A DNA stretch of 64,000 nucleotides from Dinochytrium kinnereticum (GCA_027604005.1 JADGJT010000086.1:1-64000), one strand, 5' to 3'; counted from the first letter of the stretch, positions 1 through 12,416 are shown. Program-made: numbers and translations. The notes: generated by a model from the letters alone, not told the origin.

Positions 1-456
1 GACTCCATCCTCGCTAAGCGCCCAAACGCCGGCCCTCGCGACCTAACCATCATCACCGCAAAACTCCCCAACCTCCTCGGGTACGCCCAAATGCCCTGGG
101 ACTACAAAAAATACAAGAGAACCGACGGCATTGTGATGAACTATGAGACCTTTCCCGGGGTCAGGAAGAGCAAGTTTAACCTTGGCCACACACTGATTCA
201 TGAGGTTGGGCATTGGGTGGGGCTTCATCACACCTTTGAGGGGGGGTGCAAGGGGGGTGGTGACTTTGTTTCTGACACACCTGCTGTTGCTGCGGCTAAC
301 TTTGGGTGTAAGAGGGGTGTAGACAGTTGCCCGGGGAATAAGGGGAAGGACAATGTGCACAATTTTATGGATTATTCGGATGATGCTTGTCTGTCGCATT
401 TCACCATGGGGCAGTACAAGAGGGTTCTGGCTTGCATGGAGCTTTTCAGAAAGTAG
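1..456 (+). CDS. M43 (pappalysin-type) metalloprotease, C-terminal part, cut by the left edge
   Basis: The reading frame is open from base 1, so the N-terminus lies outside the window; the visible 151 residues end at a TAG. They hold the extended zinc motif HEVGHWVGLHH (HExxHxxGxxH, bases about 199-231) and, further on, the Met-turn segment NFMDYSDDAC. This is the arrangement of peptidase family M43B (cytophagalysin/pappalysin), in which three His bind zinc and the Glu is the catalytic base. Several Cys around the active site fit a secreted, disulphide-bonded enzyme. In fungi these are usually extracellular proteases with a signal peptide, which would be in the missing part. No intron is seen in this piece. 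Family is certain; substrate cannot be inferred. Confidence 0.9.
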   Translation, partial: DSILAKRPNAGPRDLTIITAKLPNLLGYAQMPWDYKKYKRTDGIVMNYETFPGVRKSKFNLGHTLIHEVGHWVGLHHTFEGGCKGGGDFVSDTPAVAAANFGCKRGVDSCPGNKGKDNVHNFMDYSDDACLSHFTMGQYKRVLACMELFRK

Positions 457-1515
457 GAGGAAACCTGAGGTTGTTTTTTGTTGGGTATTTTTTACTAGTC
501 CTTTCTCTCCCTATTTTTTTCTTTCTTCTTTCCTGTTTTTTCTTTTTTCTTTTTTTAATTGGTCCCCCCTTTTAAAATTGGCCTTGTGATTTATTTTTTT
601 TCTTCTTTTCTTCTTTTTTATTCTCTGCGCCATAAATGTGTATATTTATATATATGTTTGCTTTCTCTGGGCTGCTCTGGTTGGGGAATAACCATGATAA
701 TGAGAATTCTTTAACTCTTCTCTTTCCCCTTCCTTGACGTGTCTGTTCTTATCCCCAAGCACCAATAAACAACTGAAATGCAAGTGTTGAGAGTTCTCCA
801 GAAAGAAAGACCTCTGGGGTTATTTCAAGCAGCCTTTCAACCAATATCTTTGAGCGAATATCCCCTCCTTCTGTTTTCTTTTAACTTCTTACCCCAGCAG
901 ATACACACAAAGGTCGGGAATTACAAGTTGAAGGCTGTAGACATTAGAGAGTTTTCGCAAGCAAGGTCTGGATTGTTTCCACCCCTGAGCCACGTTTTCT
1001 GACCCATAAACAAAACGACCTTCGCATACGTTGGGCTATCTGGCAGAATGAGATATGCTGCATCTGCAAACAATGGCTGCACATCCTGCCATCCAGAAGA
1101 TTCCTCACGCGGCTCATGGAGAGAGAGGTCAGGTACCGCGGTGAGGAGATGAGGGGCAGTCACCGAGCGAGGCTCATGACAGACTCGGCACAATGAGCTG
1201 TGACAATAAACAGCAATTGGAACTGGAATGAGAATCGGTTAACCACTAACTGCAGAGTTTATCCCAGTAGCTTGTCGCTTTGCCATGCCAAATCTGCCTT
1301 CAAGATGCTGTGTTCCATCCGACAGGTCAACGGGCTCTGTCTGACAAACTTTTGTCAATCCCAATGACAAGCCATGTTGACCTTGATGCTTCGGACCGCT
1401 GCTGACCGAGCGTCTTGATTGACGGAGCGCCATTCCATTCCCTCCGCGACGTTTTCGTCTGTTCCCAAAACTTGCTCTCCATCCACCGTCCTCAGCATTC
1501 CTCCATTTGCCCAGC
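457..1515. other. intergenic region
   Basis: No gene is supported here. The first 250 bases are strongly pyrimidine-rich with T runs, as expected of a 3' UTR/terminator region after the protease. The rest holds only short reading frames without recognisable content and should include the promoter of the TMEM86-like gene. Confidence 0.6.
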
Positions 1516-2367
1516 ATGGAGTTGATCAGCACTACAAAGTTCCTCGGCCTCACTGCGCCCCATCTCCTTCTGGTCGTGTCATGGCCAAAGCTGGAGGAAC
1601 TGGCTGCAGGCATGGATGTTTCTGATGTCGTCGTCGCTGGCGCTGCAAGCTTCTTTGGGAGAGGAGTGTATATCGTCACAAAGTGTTTCCCCATCCTTGC
1701 ACTCGCCTTCCAGACCCGAAAGACAAGGCCAAGTGAGTTTACCCTATTTCTTTCCTCTGCCCTCTATACAAGAAGAAAGAAAAGTCACCAAGTCTAACCG
1801 TAACCCCGTACTCTCATCCCCCGCTACGCCACAGAATCAAAGTACGCCTCAAGGATGGCCAACGGCCTCGCATTTTCCGCCATAGGTGACATCTTCCTAG
1901 GCCTGGAGGGGGAAGCCTTCTTTGCCCCAGGTCTGGGCTCCTTTCTCATCGCTCACCTCTTCTACATTGGCGCCATCGAATCCCGTAAACCCTCCAAACG
2001 GTGGATTCTAGGCGGTGCCCTTCTCACCGCCGCAGCTGCCATCACCCGAAAAGTCATCCTGCCTCATGTCCAACCTGCGGCTTTAGAGCCTGCCGTGGTG
2101 GTTTACGTTGCGACGCTTGTGAGCATGCTTTGGAGGGCCGCGGCCATCTACGTCGATCTTGGGGAAAAGTCGGGTGTTGATGTGGACCCGGTGATGCTGA
2201 GGAGGGAGAGACGTAAGGCTGGATATGGGTTGTTGGGGGCCTTGTCTTTTGTGGTGTCGGACTTTGTGCTGGCTTACACCAAGTTTGTTGGACCCGTCCC
2301 TCACCGACAGCTTATTGTCATGGGGACTTACTACGCCGCGCAGTTGGGGATCGCAAGCAGCGTCTGA
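1516..2367 (+). CDS. TMEM86/YhhN family membrane protein (lysoplasmalogenase-like)
   Basis: Two exons, 1516-1732 and 1835-2367 (249 aa), are joined by a GTGAGT...ACAG intron that restores the frame as ...KSKYASRMANGLAFSAIGD. That last segment matches the conserved GLxFSxxGDxxL core of the YhhN/TMEM86 family, followed by ALSFVVSDFVLA. About six to eight hydrophobic segments are spread over the chain. Animal TMEM86A/B hydrolyse the vinyl-ether bond of lysoplasmalogens; whether the fungal protein does the same is inference, since plasmalogens are rare in fungi. The reading frame is open upstream of the first ATG at 1516, which is taken as the start because it gives the usual short N-terminal tail before the first membrane segment. 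Confidence 0.85.
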
Positions 2368-2841
2368 ACAGCGCGGGTGAATCTTCACCATCATCGTCTC
2401 TTACTTCATCTATGCAAATAAAAAACCAGCGGCCTCTTGAATGTGCTTTTTGTCGCATCCCCTCCACGCCCATGCAAGAGGTGACTGCATGGAGCGGATA
2501 CTGAGCGATCAACACTGGAGAACGAAAAGTGTCATGAGCCGTTAGCTCCGAGATTGCCCGTCCATTGGACAAAAAAACGAAAAGTCAAAAAAAGAAAAAG
2601 GGAAAAGGAATCAACCCCAAAAACCCGATTCCAACTTGTCTCTATCCGAACAGTCATAGGGAGCCGAAAGCGTCTTTGGGCACCTCCCTAGGAAACATTC
2701 TGTTACGTGTGAAGCTCTGAGCAGTGAGGATTTACCGGACTCGGACTCCTAGTGTGAAAGGATATCGCTCTTGGGAAGGATTCGCGGTCGAGACTTTTGT
2801 TCAACGAGAGACCGCTGTTTAGTGTACCTGAAAACTTGAAG
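2368..2841. other. intergenic region (CLU1 promoter side)
   Basis: About 470 bases between two plus-strand genes. No coding signal is seen. An A-rich tract near 2570-2610 and the sequence just before 2842 are plausible promoter/5' UTR of the CLU1 homologue. Confidence 0.55.
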
Positions 2842-5800
2842 ATGACCCAAAGCATAGAGTCCGAGCCCGTTGTGGCTCAGACTGAGGTGCCTGCTGAGGG
2901 TGAGGCTCCGATTTGCCTTCTTGCATTTTTCCTTTCTGCATTGGCTGGAAGGTGCACATGCAGCTGCGCCGCTTGGATGTACATTCAAAAGGCATTAATC
3001 CATGCCCATTGGATGTTCAAACGTATTAACTCGATTCTATCTAGCTGCCGGTGACCAGACGTTTTTGCTGTCCGTACAGCTTCCTCAAAAGGCGGGCTCG
3101 TTGACCCTTGCGGTATAATCTTTGCTCCACTGTCCCCCTTCCCAAGTCCCCAAGTTGTTTTTGTGTCGGCATTTGAAGAAAGATTGGGGAGAGGTTAAGC
3201 TAATGACGTCTCTCTCAACATCAGGTTGTGCCCGCTGTTACTATTCAAGACATTCGTCAGATGATCTTAGAGGCTCATGAGTGCCAGTTCTACACCTGCT
3301 TCAACATTGAGTTTGACGGCAAGAAGCTTGACGATGTGCTGGATCTGGCTTCCATTGAAGGGTTCACTCCGACTTCTGTGTTGAACATGGTTGAAGGTGC
3401 GGTGTTTTTTCTTCTTTTGGGTGGCTTTGTGGTGCCAATCGCTGGGCATTGGACTAATGACACTTGATTTGATCTCTGTAGCCCCCTACACGGATCGTGA
3501 AGTTCGTATTCATTTGACTCGCTTCCGAGAGGTGCTCTCCAACTTCCAGTCGACAACCCCGTCCCTTGGGATGGACGTGGGTGTCAGCTACCTGTCGACA
3601 TTGTCTGGCGACCATCGTAAGTTTGAAATCATATCGAGAGGGTCAGATGAAAGAGGCTAATGCGAAGCCATCATTTTCATTGAAAACCAGCCATTTACGG
3701 AACCCCTAAGACTGAAGCCTCGAATGACAAGGCTAACCGTAAACCAGTGGTCAAGGCTGAGACTCCGAACAAGGTGGCCTCGTTCGCTGACTACAAGTTT
3801 GAAGATTCAAACCCGGATGTTGTTAGCCTTATCCCTGAATTGGCCGTCTTCCAAGGAGACAACTGCGTCAAGTCGCTTGGCGTCTCGATGTGGAACCCTC
3901 CCCCGCATTATCGCCGCATGGCGGGAGACCACCTTTACCTCTCCGTTCTGACGGTTGAGGGGGTCGCCCTTCAGATCACCTGCAATGTTTCTGGCTTTTA
4001 CATCTCCCGTAGCACCGACAAGATCTTTGACCCCCTCCCACGAGCGTCTAAGCCTTGCTTCTCACACACCCTTCCCGGCCTCTTGACTCAGGCGAGTTTG
4101 GGCTTTGCGAACCGTTTCCCGATCCTCCAGGCCTCCATTCAGGCTCGTCACCCTTTTGAGTACCTTCTTAGCCCTGTGAACTACTTTCCCTGGTGCGTGA
4201 GACCTGCGCAGCATGAGGCTGATCCTGGGAGAGCTTTGGATTCTGTGCTTATTGCGGCGGATGCGTTGGAGTTGATGGCTTCGAGGGATTGGAATGAGGA
4301 TATTCAGTCTGCTAGGGAGTTGCCTAGATCCACTCATCAGGATCGAGTGCTTCGTGATCAGATGCTTCACCGTCATCACACCGAGTTTGTTGACGCCGCC
4401 AGCAGGGGAGCCGTTTCGATTGTGTCTGGGTCCGTGCCTTCGATCAACCCTGCTGACCCCGAGTCATCGAGGATGTACATCCACGGAGGGATCTTCTTCT
4501 CTCATGGGAACGATCAGAGGGAGAGTTATGAGAGGTTTGGAGGGGCTGGCGCTGCTCATGTCGCTGTTGGGAAGGACGTGGATGGGATTGCTGCTGTTGC
4601 TGCGTTGGATATTGAGGGGCTTTACACGCTTGGGACCGCCGTCGTGGATTACAAGGGGTGCCGACTTGTCGCTCAGACGATCATTCCGGGGATCTTGAAG
4701 AAGCAGCAGCAGCAGCAGCAACTTCTCTTGGAGGCTGAGGCTGCTGCTGGTGGCGTTGGTGAAGGTGAGGAGGGTAAGGGAGAGGAGGGAGGCGAGGGTG
4801 GCGTTGTGGGTGCTGGGGAGAATGCTTTGGTCAAGTATGGGTCGATTGATAATGGGAAGACGATTGCGTCGAGCCCTTCGTTCCAGGAGCTTGCGGAGAA
4901 GGTTGCGAGGGCGCTGCATCTTTCTGAGCATGTGGTTGTCGATGGTGAAGGGCAAAAGCACACCCTGTTCACTTCTGTTGATACCAAGGTGATTTATTGC
5001 AGACTCCGTTTCCTTTTCTCTTCACAATGGCTGATACGTTGCAATTGGTTTTCAGGGTATCACTGGTGAAGATGGTCGTAGATACCTCTTGGATCTTAGC
5101 CGCGTGACGCCCGTTGATATTGAGTTCTTGGATCAGGTGGATAAGGAGGCTTCTGAACCCGCTGAGGGAGATGCCACGCCACTTCCTGCTTACCCTCATC
5201 GCATGACGTTGCTTCGTACTGAGCTTGTTGAGATGTACCATGATACGAAGTTGAGGGCGTATATTAATGAGCAGGCCGAGAAGAGGAAGGAGGCACTTGA
5301 GAAGGAGGCTGCGGAGAGGAAGGAGAGGGGAGAGGAGGGTGAGATTGAGGAGAAGCCACGTAAGTTCATTTCTGCACGGGGTTTCCTCTTGTTTTCGCTT
5401 CTCTTTTTTCTTCTCAGTCGGGGAAGATTTCTCAGGGGAAGGGAAAGGGTGGCTCATTATTTCGTTTATGTTAACAAGTTTGTTTCTTTTTTTTTCTTTT
5501 CGTTGTTCTCTTGTCGCAGTTGAGATCAACTTTGATATGAGGTTCAACCCTGACGCTTTTGTGTTGCTTCCGGCGGCGCCGGAGGTTGGTGGGGAGGATC
5601 CCGAGTCGGAGGTCACTACCGGGGAGAGGGATGTTGTTCGTCAAATGTCCAAGTTCCTTTCGAATAATTTGGTTTCTTCGACGGTATGCATTTAACCCAT
5701 CCCTTTTTTTTTATAATCTTCTTTATTTTAATATACTTTTTTATTATCATCAAGGCTCTGGAATTGGCTGCTCATCCTGCGTCTTGCCCAATTGATGGCC

Positions 5801-7880
5801 AGAGATTGACAAAGTTCCTGCACTTTAGGGGTGTGAACATGAGGTACCTTGGCAAGATCACGAGCCTTTTAGAGAAGCTCAGGGCGGATGCTAAGCCTTT
5901 CTTTGCAAAGGTGAGAGGAGCCTTTCCGATTACTATTATTTTTGCTTAAAACCGTTTCTTTCAGATGCTCTGCCAGGAGGAGATGGTTACCCGTGCCGCT
6001 AAAGTCATCCTCCGTGACCTCCTCCGTGACACCCCTGTCTACCTGATGTCAAACTGCGTTTCGCACTTCCTCAACTGCCTGTTCGCTGATCCCAGCACCC
6101 CAGCACCACCCATCGAGTCCCTCCGACCAGAGGGGTACAAGTTGTTTGGGTCGTCTGAACCGCTTACATATGAGCTGTTGACGCCTGCAGTACTTGATCA
6201 GAGGATTAGGGAGGAGGTTCGGGCTAGGTTCCGGTATGATGGTTTGCCGAGGCCTCGGCTTTTTGAGGGGACGAGGAGGGTGCCGGTTTTGAGGGCGGTT
6301 TGTTTGAAGGTTGGGATTCAGCTTTTGGCGAGGGAGAGGGCTTGGGGGGCTGGGTTTGAGTGCTTTGGACCTGCAGATGTGGTGAACGTTTATCCTGTTG
6401 TTAAGCATGCTGAACCTAGGGTAATGTGTTTGGTTGTTTGGTTGTTTGTCTTTGTTGTCTGTTTTTTTTCTTGCCTGCTTTTGGTTGGGATGAAGTGTAT
6501 GGTCTGATGTTTATTTTTTGTCGTCTTTTTTGGTTGGCAGTCGGCGTTCGGCGATGAGCTTCAGGAGAATGGCCTTTACTCTCTTCGTCAGGGCCAGAAC
6601 CAGCTTGGCGTTGACTTGCTTGCCGAGGCTTCGAGCGTCTACGAGCAGGTGTTCACACCGATTCACCCCGAAAGTGGGAGGTCGTACAGGAACCTCGCGA
6701 TGATTCAGCATGAGAAGGGGGATATTGAGGCGTGTAAGATGCTTCAGAGAAAGTCAATTATTGTGTCGGAGAGGACTTCTGGTTTTGATGATCCTGAGAC
6801 TTGCCAGCAGTTTGTAAGTGTTGTTGCTTTGTTTGCTTTTCTTTTCCGGCAGTTTTTGCTTTGGCTTGTTTTGTTGGTTAGAGGTTGAAGCCCTTTCTCT
6901 TGTGTCTTTTTGACCCGTCTTTTTCTATTTTCTGTAGATGAACCTTGGATACTTTGAATGTCTTTCTGGCAACTCTGACGCTGGTTTCCGTTACATGCGC
7001 CATGCGCTCAGAAGCCTCGAGATGCTTTGCAGCGGCAACCTCCACCCGGAGCTCGCTTCAGCAGACGTATGTTGCACTTTATTCGCCTGACGTGATTCTC
7101 ATAACCCCTATTCTAACCTTTGAACCACCCCCTTTCAGACCCAAATCGCCATGATGCTGACTCACTGCAAACGTGACATGTCCCTTGCGACCCGATTCCA
7201 CTCTCGTGCTGTCGCTATCAATGAGGCTATCTTTGGCAAGGATCATGAGATTACCGCTCGTTCGTACGAACATCTTTGCCAGGGTTTGATGGCGGCTGGG
7301 GATTTCCGCGCGGCGTTGGAGGCCCAGAGGGTTGTTTACAGACATGTGAAGTTGCGTGCTGGGGATGAGGAGACGGATGCTGTGAAGGAGGCTGCTGGAA
7401 CCTTGGCGCTTTTGACTCAGAGGGCTGTATTGGATGTTAGTTTTGAATTTGTTTCCTTTTTTTTCTTCTTTCTTCCTATGTTCTTTCTTTTTTAGGTTTT
7501 CTTGCTTTTAACGTTTGTTGTTGGATGCTTTCTTTGGGGGCTAGGCTAAGCGGGAGAAGGAAACTAAAGCCACCACCACTGGCAAACCCAACGGAGGAAA
7601 AGGCTCGAACGGCAAGAAATCTTCCAACGGGTCTAGCAACGGTGGCAAGAAGTCTTCCCTTCCTACGGCCGCTGCCGCCGCCGACCTCACCAGCGCCATT
7701 CCTTACGGTTCAGGTCACATGAAGTCTAGGATGTCTGCTCAGATTGCTGGACGGACAGCTGGGTCTATCACTGGAAGCAAAGGACACTTGTCGGTGGATG
7801 AGCTTGTGAGGTTTATTGATGATGGAGGGTCTGGGAAGAAGAAGAGGGGTGGAAAGGGTGTTTCTGCCGTGGGTGTTTGA
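2842..7880 (+). CDS. CLU1: Clustered-mitochondria protein (Clu1/CLUH/TIF31)
   Basis: Thirteen exons: 2842-2899, 3045-3112, 3225-3396, 3482-3616, 3691-4988, 5056-5359, 5520-5683, 5755-5910, 5965-6420, 6541-6813, 6938-7066, 7139-7435 and 7545-7880. All phases agree and the product is 1281 aa, close to yeast Clu1 (1277). It shows the N-terminal CLU region (DIRQMILE, about residue 45), the CLU domain (MASRDWNEDIQSARELP at about 335 to GRRYLLDL at about 585), the eIF3-p135-like middle (MSNCVSHFLNCLFA) and C-terminal TPR repeats (SYRNLAMIQHEKGDIEAC, about 960-1130). CLU proteins bind mRNAs for mitochondrial proteins and keep mitochondria dispersed, acting in the cytosol. A six-Gln tract and an acidic Gly-rich stretch interrupt the CLU domain near residue 485. 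The C-terminal 60 residues are Lys/Ser/Gly-rich. Introns are 54-160 nt. Confidence 0.96.
4704..4721 (+). repeat. CAG run coding six Gln in CLU1
   Basis: Five CAG and one CAA codons in the reading frame, between the CLU domain core and an acidic Gly/Glu-rich loop. Too short to be more than a length-variable linker. Confidence 0.9.
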
Positions 7881-8464
7881 GTGGGGTTTGATCTTGTTTG
7901 TTTTTTTTTGTGGGGTTGGTAGATGATGGTGAGGATGAATGCCTTTCATGGCATTGCGGAATTTTTTCGTTTCGTTTTGATAATGTTTGAACACTTTCTG
8001 CGTGTTATCGGGTACTCTGTGGGGGAGATTTGACTTAGCAGATGGAGTCACCCAGTATTTCTGCAATTCCGTTGCTGATGTTTTTTTGTTTTTTTTTATA
8101 CTTTTATTTGTTCGTGTTTGTTTTTTCTGTGCTTTCCTTTTTTTTTTTCTTTTCTTGAGCCATCTGTCGTTTGGGCTGTAATCTTTTCCTACCTTAAGTT
8201 CTGCCTCTCTGAGGGCTGATTCTCACACGTCGAGTCTTATTGTGCAGATTTTTTTATTGTTGTTTTGAACCGCGATGTTTTCTTTCTCTCTCTTCCTCTT
8301 CGTTTTGGGATGCACTCCCTTCAGCGAGTGCTGTATCTCCTCGCTCTATCGTTCTCCCCTTTGGATAGGGGATGTAATTTTGACTCCGTTTATGAAAGCT
8401 TGGAGTGTGTGCCTTTGAGGGCTTGTGTCACAAACAGGAACGATTCCGTTTCTCTACCTGGAAA
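7881..8464. other. intergenic region, T-rich
   Basis: Contains the 3' end of CLU1 with several T8-T9 runs (8070-8150) and then the presumed 5' region of the next gene. No supported gene. Confidence 0.5.
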
Positions 8465-9854
8465 ATGCACTTTCTGCTGCGTCCTCGAGTCATCCCGAGA
8501 TGGCAACCCGCGATACAGCCCTGTGAAGGGAGATTCATGAAGTCCATGATCATGCCTTGCCTCAGGCCGCTGGCTTCAAGGTTTCTGAGTGGTGGGAATA
8601 CGTTTTTGCGTTTGATTTGTTTTCCTTTTTTTTTTTTTTGGTTGTGGAGGGATATGTTGTGGGGCACTTACTTGGTGATGCGCTCGGGTGGGGATCTAGG
8701 ATCCAGAGTGGTTGGTTTGGCCAATAGAAAGGCTCTGGGAAGCATTTCTTTGATGGTGCTAGCTTCTAGGATCACACTCTGAACCTCACCTTTGAAAAAG
8801 ATGTAGCAGGGTCAAAGCGAACCCCTGAAGTCGACCTTGATGAGCTCTTGGAGGATTATCCTGTCCAGCTTCTCGATGTTGAACAGTCTGTGCGGAAAAC
8901 CTACTATGACGAGAATCCTGCTTGGCCTTGGTACGAGAAGGTGATCTTGGCACCGATGCGGAGGATGTTTGCATTAGGCGCTGGAACTGGTTAGTTCTCG
9001 GATCTTTCTTAACTCTATATACTGACGCTATCTTTAATGAATGTAACGCGTGATCAGCCTTCATCAACAACCGGTTTCCTGAAGACGAAGAGACCACCAC
9101 CACCCCACTTCCCAACCCACTCTCCCCTCTTTCCGCATCAATCTCCTCCTCTGCAACTGAGCCTCCAAAGCCAGCGCCTTACTTCCCTGATAAGTTTCTG
9201 GAGGCACCCAAACTCGCTTTGCCTGCTCTCCTGTCCCGATTGTCAGGATGGGATGGTGTTAAGGATGACAGAGGTTTAGCCAGCATCGTCAAGCCACCTC
9301 TCTACGAGAAATTTCGATCTGCACATAGACGATTGGCGGAGGCTGGATGCTCATTGAAGATGTCGATGATGCCTGTGGAAGAAAGCTCAAAGGTGATGGG
9401 TGTTTGGATCACGTTTGGGGATGAGGGGATTGCGACTTCGACTTTGTTGAAGGGGCCTCTGTTGAGGCGGTACTCGCGTTTCGCGTTCACGAGACGTGCG
9501 ACGAATGAGCATGGGAAAGCCGTGGTCGTGTTTCGGGAGGAAGTCTTTGAGTACTGCACGACAGAGTTGGAAGGAATTCCTACATACGCCACCAAGAATT
9601 CGCTTGTCTCCAAGGGTCATTTGGTTGGGGTAGATGTTCAGATGGATGCAAAGGTTTTGTTTGAGTTGAAGGATGGCGAGGGTAATGTTTTGGTAAGGGA
9701 TGAGGTTGTTCGACCTTTTGCCTCGAGGTTTGAGACGACGTTTTTCAGGGATGAGTTCCCGGAGGATGGGAGGTGGTTGGTGGCCGATGTTGACTCTTTT
9801 TTGATTGATAGGAGGGTCAGGGAAGAATTGGTTGAGCCAAGGGAGGATGATTGA
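8465..9854 (+). CDS. unrecognised protein, possibly mitochondrial (weak Tim44/mL45-like resemblance)
   Basis: The solid parts are exon 2, ending at 8989 (donor GTTAGT), and exon 3, 9058-9854, joined in phase through a branch-like ACTGAC. They read ...PAWPWYEKVILAPMRRMF then a Pro/Ser linker and a mixed alpha/beta C-terminal domain ending at 9854. Exon 1 is uncertain: an ATG at 8465 opens an Arg-rich, acid-free leader (MHFLLRPRVIPRW) typical of a mitochondrial presequence. It can be joined to exon 2 by a donor at 8592 and an acceptor before 8801, or exon 2 may start at 8770 (TAG|GATCAC). The basic leader and the length of the C-terminal domain loosely recall Tim44-like/mL45 proteins, but no diagnostic motif was found. 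Treat function as unknown. Confidence 0.5.
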
Positions 9855-10315
9855 GGTGGGTTTTGATGAGGGGTTGATTGCAGGTCCTCGGTTTTGGATA
9901 CCAGCTTTTTGTTGTGTGTGTTTTTGATCTATGTTTTGCGAAAATGCAATTCTTGTTCGTATGGTACTAGTGATTTAGCGCCTTCCTTACGTCCGGTTAT
10001 TTGATAATTGGCTTTTTTTCCCCAAACGCTTCAGTGGGGTAGTCAAACTTGGAGTGTTATTTATATGGACTTATTTTTCTTATTTAAGGGGCCGTCAATT
10101 TAACATGCGATGTAAGAACGAAAAAGAAAAAAGATTGAAGAGGAAATCAGAGTAGGCAGCCAAAGAAAATAATGCAGAGGCTTGACTCATTGGCTTGGAA
10201 GCACCACAAAAGAAACACCAGAGTTCCCAAACATATTGTTCCATCCCTTAGGGAAAAGGAAACCGGAAAGAAAACACATCTTATGGCCAGTTGACGAAAA
10301 CCACTAAACCTCAGA
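9855..10315. other. convergent 3' intergenic region
   Basis: Lies between the 3' ends of a plus and a minus gene. AT-rich, with T runs after the plus gene and A runs before the minus gene, consistent with two opposed polyadenylation regions. No gene seen. Confidence 0.55.
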
Positions 10316-11851
10316 TTATAACTTTGAAGGGCCAAGGTCACCCTTATCAACGAATCCAAGCACAAGATTCGTGCAAGGAATGAACATATCTGCTGCAGCC
10401 TTAGCATTTGCAGAGCTGGCCTGCTTTAAGGCAACCCTAGCAGCCACACCTTGAGTAATAACGGCGAGCTATTCAGATGAGGATAGGAAATTAACAAATA
10501 CTTTCACAATATGACCACGGCCATACTATTCAAAACGGAGCAAAGAAAACACGCTCACCCTGAAGAACGAAAAGGCGATGCAGAAATCAAATCTGGGGAT
10601 CGGGTATTGTCTTCCAGACAACCTGCAGTACTCCTTAATTAGCTCTGGAGCCTCAGGTACGCTTAAAGGCCTCTTAGCATCCAGGAAGCCAACTCCACCA
10701 GGAGCATGCTCTCCGATAGCCATAGGGGTGTACCAAGGCAAGAGCAGGTTAGCTAAATCCGACAGCGGATGTCCAACAGTCGAAAGCTCCCAATCCAATA
10801 CACCAATGACGCGAGGAGCCGTTGGGTGAAAAACCATATTGTCCACCTTGAAGTCCCCATGAACGACTGTTACTTCATCTGAAACAGCATTACGACGGAA
10901 CCATTTAATCATGTCGTCAAGTCTTGGAATATCGCCGACTAGTTTGCCCGTGTCAGGGTCTTGAACGGCTCCTTGAGCCTTGGAAATCCCCACCAATGTA
11001 GCAATTTGACGCTCGTAAAACGGCTTACCACCCGCAGCTCCAGCTGAGGGAGGGAGAAGTCCCAAACCAGCGGGATCAGGTCGATGCAGCCTAGCAAGAG
11101 TGTCAACAATGGCCACGTAAGATAATCGACGAATCTCAAACTCCTTAATCGAGGAGAGGAGGTTGTCGGTGAATATTCGGCCGTCCATGAATTCCATGAC
11201 GTAGAAGGGGGTACCGATCACGGAAGAATCTTCGCAGAGAGTAAAGACGCGGGGGACGGGGACGTCGGTGTATTTGCCGAGGGTGTGGATGATCTTGTAT
11301 TCGCGTTCGACGGCGTGGGCTTTTTTGGAGATGAGTTTTCCAGGAGGCTTTTTTCGAAGGACGAAACGACGGAATCTATAAAAAAGGTTAAAGGGTGCTC
11401 AATGGGGAAAGAATGTGTCCAAAGTTTTTACGCTGTTCATAAAAGGAAAATACTAGGGGGGTAATGTTATCGCACCTGCCGTCTTCGAGAAGGTAGGTTG
11501 GGTTGCTTTGTCCAAACTTGAACTGGCGAATCTTCAGTGGAGTGGTAAACTGTGGGAGGACCCTGTGGAAGTACTCCACAAGCTTTGCCTCGTCCAGCTC
11601 CATCCTAATGAGAGAAGAAGCCGTGTTTTTTGCCATAAAGAAAGGTTGAATTAGGACACTTGTGGAGGTGAAGAAACACAGCAACCAATCCCATCCCTTT
11701 GATGCTGGTGGCAGTCAAAGCAATGAGGCACATCCATACAACGTCCTTGAAGCAGCACAAAGAGCATGCATTTGCGAAAGCAGTTAAGGGTATCTCTGCA
11801 AACTCACCCCGTCCTGACACCGGTGGTCGACTCTGCAGTTCGGTCAGTCAT
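10316..11851 (-). CDS. Aminoglycoside-phosphotransferase-fold kinase of the ACAD10/11 N-terminal type
   Basis: Four exons on the minus strand, 11808-11851, 11476-11604, 10559-11375 and 10316-10468, close in phase to 380 aa. Visible motifs: RKKPPGKLISKKAHAVEREY (nucleotide-binding Lys region), then the Brenner-type catalytic loop VVHGDFKVDNMVFHP (His-Gly-Asp...Asn) and the metal-binding DWELSTVGHPLSDLA. These are diagnostic of the APH family clan as found fused to acyl-CoA dehydrogenases in animal ACAD10/11, where the kinase phosphorylates 4-hydroxyacyl-CoAs. In this gene no dehydrogenase domain follows, so it is a stand-alone kinase. The exact substrate is inference. The C-terminal exon (LAVITQGVAARVALKQ...) matches the helical cap typical of this subgroup. 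The start is the only ATG in phase upstream of MELDEAKLVEYF. Confidence 0.88.
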
Positions 11852-12416
11852 CTTTGAGCTCGTAAAGCCGAAACAACCGTTTGTACAACACCATGACGGT
11901 TTACCCGAGCAAGATGAACCTCAACTGTAGCGCGATGGAACGAGAGACACGCTCTTAGAGAGCTGAGATATCGTCTCCCCAGCGCGCTTGTGCTCCTGGA
12001 CTGATGAAGATGATGAAGAAGAAGACTATACTGCACTTGTGGCTATCGTTCTCCGGTGACATGTGTATATATTAAATGTCTCTTTGCCATCGCTCCTAGA
12101 TGGCCCCAGAAGTTCCGTTTAACATGGACAGACCTTGAAATCCGTCTCGCGCTCAATGCAGAGGCGTCTGGTTGACCTTCACACACTTCAGGATCATGAA
12201 GTTGAATATTCTGGAGGTCTTCTGTTACACGACAATCAAATAAACGCTCACCCACTCACTGCATCATCCTCGTCTCTTCTCATCCGACACCCTCTCCGCA
12301 CTTTCCTCACTAGCTCACAGATAACAGCATTGAGGGTGGTTAGGAGCATCAACCTCTCTAAATTCATCCATCCATCCTACCATCCCACCATCCCGACGAT
12401 CTCTTCCACAATAGCC
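11852..12416. promoter_or_regulatory. divergent intergenic region between the kinase and PEX11
   Basis: 565 bases between two start codons facing apart, so both promoters must lie here. CATCC/CCATC-rich tracts occur at 12360-12410. The PEX11 frame stays open upstream to an in-frame ATG at 12156, so part of this region could be coding if that ATG is used. Confidence 0.5.

Noticed and set aside
1239..1694. 151-codon minus-strand frame over the TMEM86 first exon
   Set aside because: Overlaps the supported exon antisense and shows no domain.
4464..4961. 165-codon minus-strand frame inside the CLU1 exon
   Set aside because: Antisense shadow of a strongly conserved CLU domain; its Leu/Ser-rich content mirrors the GAG/CTG codons opposite.
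12156..12416. In-frame N-terminal extension of PEX11 from ATG 12156
   Set aside because: It encodes low-complexity sequence absent from PEX11 as known, while ATG 12417 has a better context and gives normal length.
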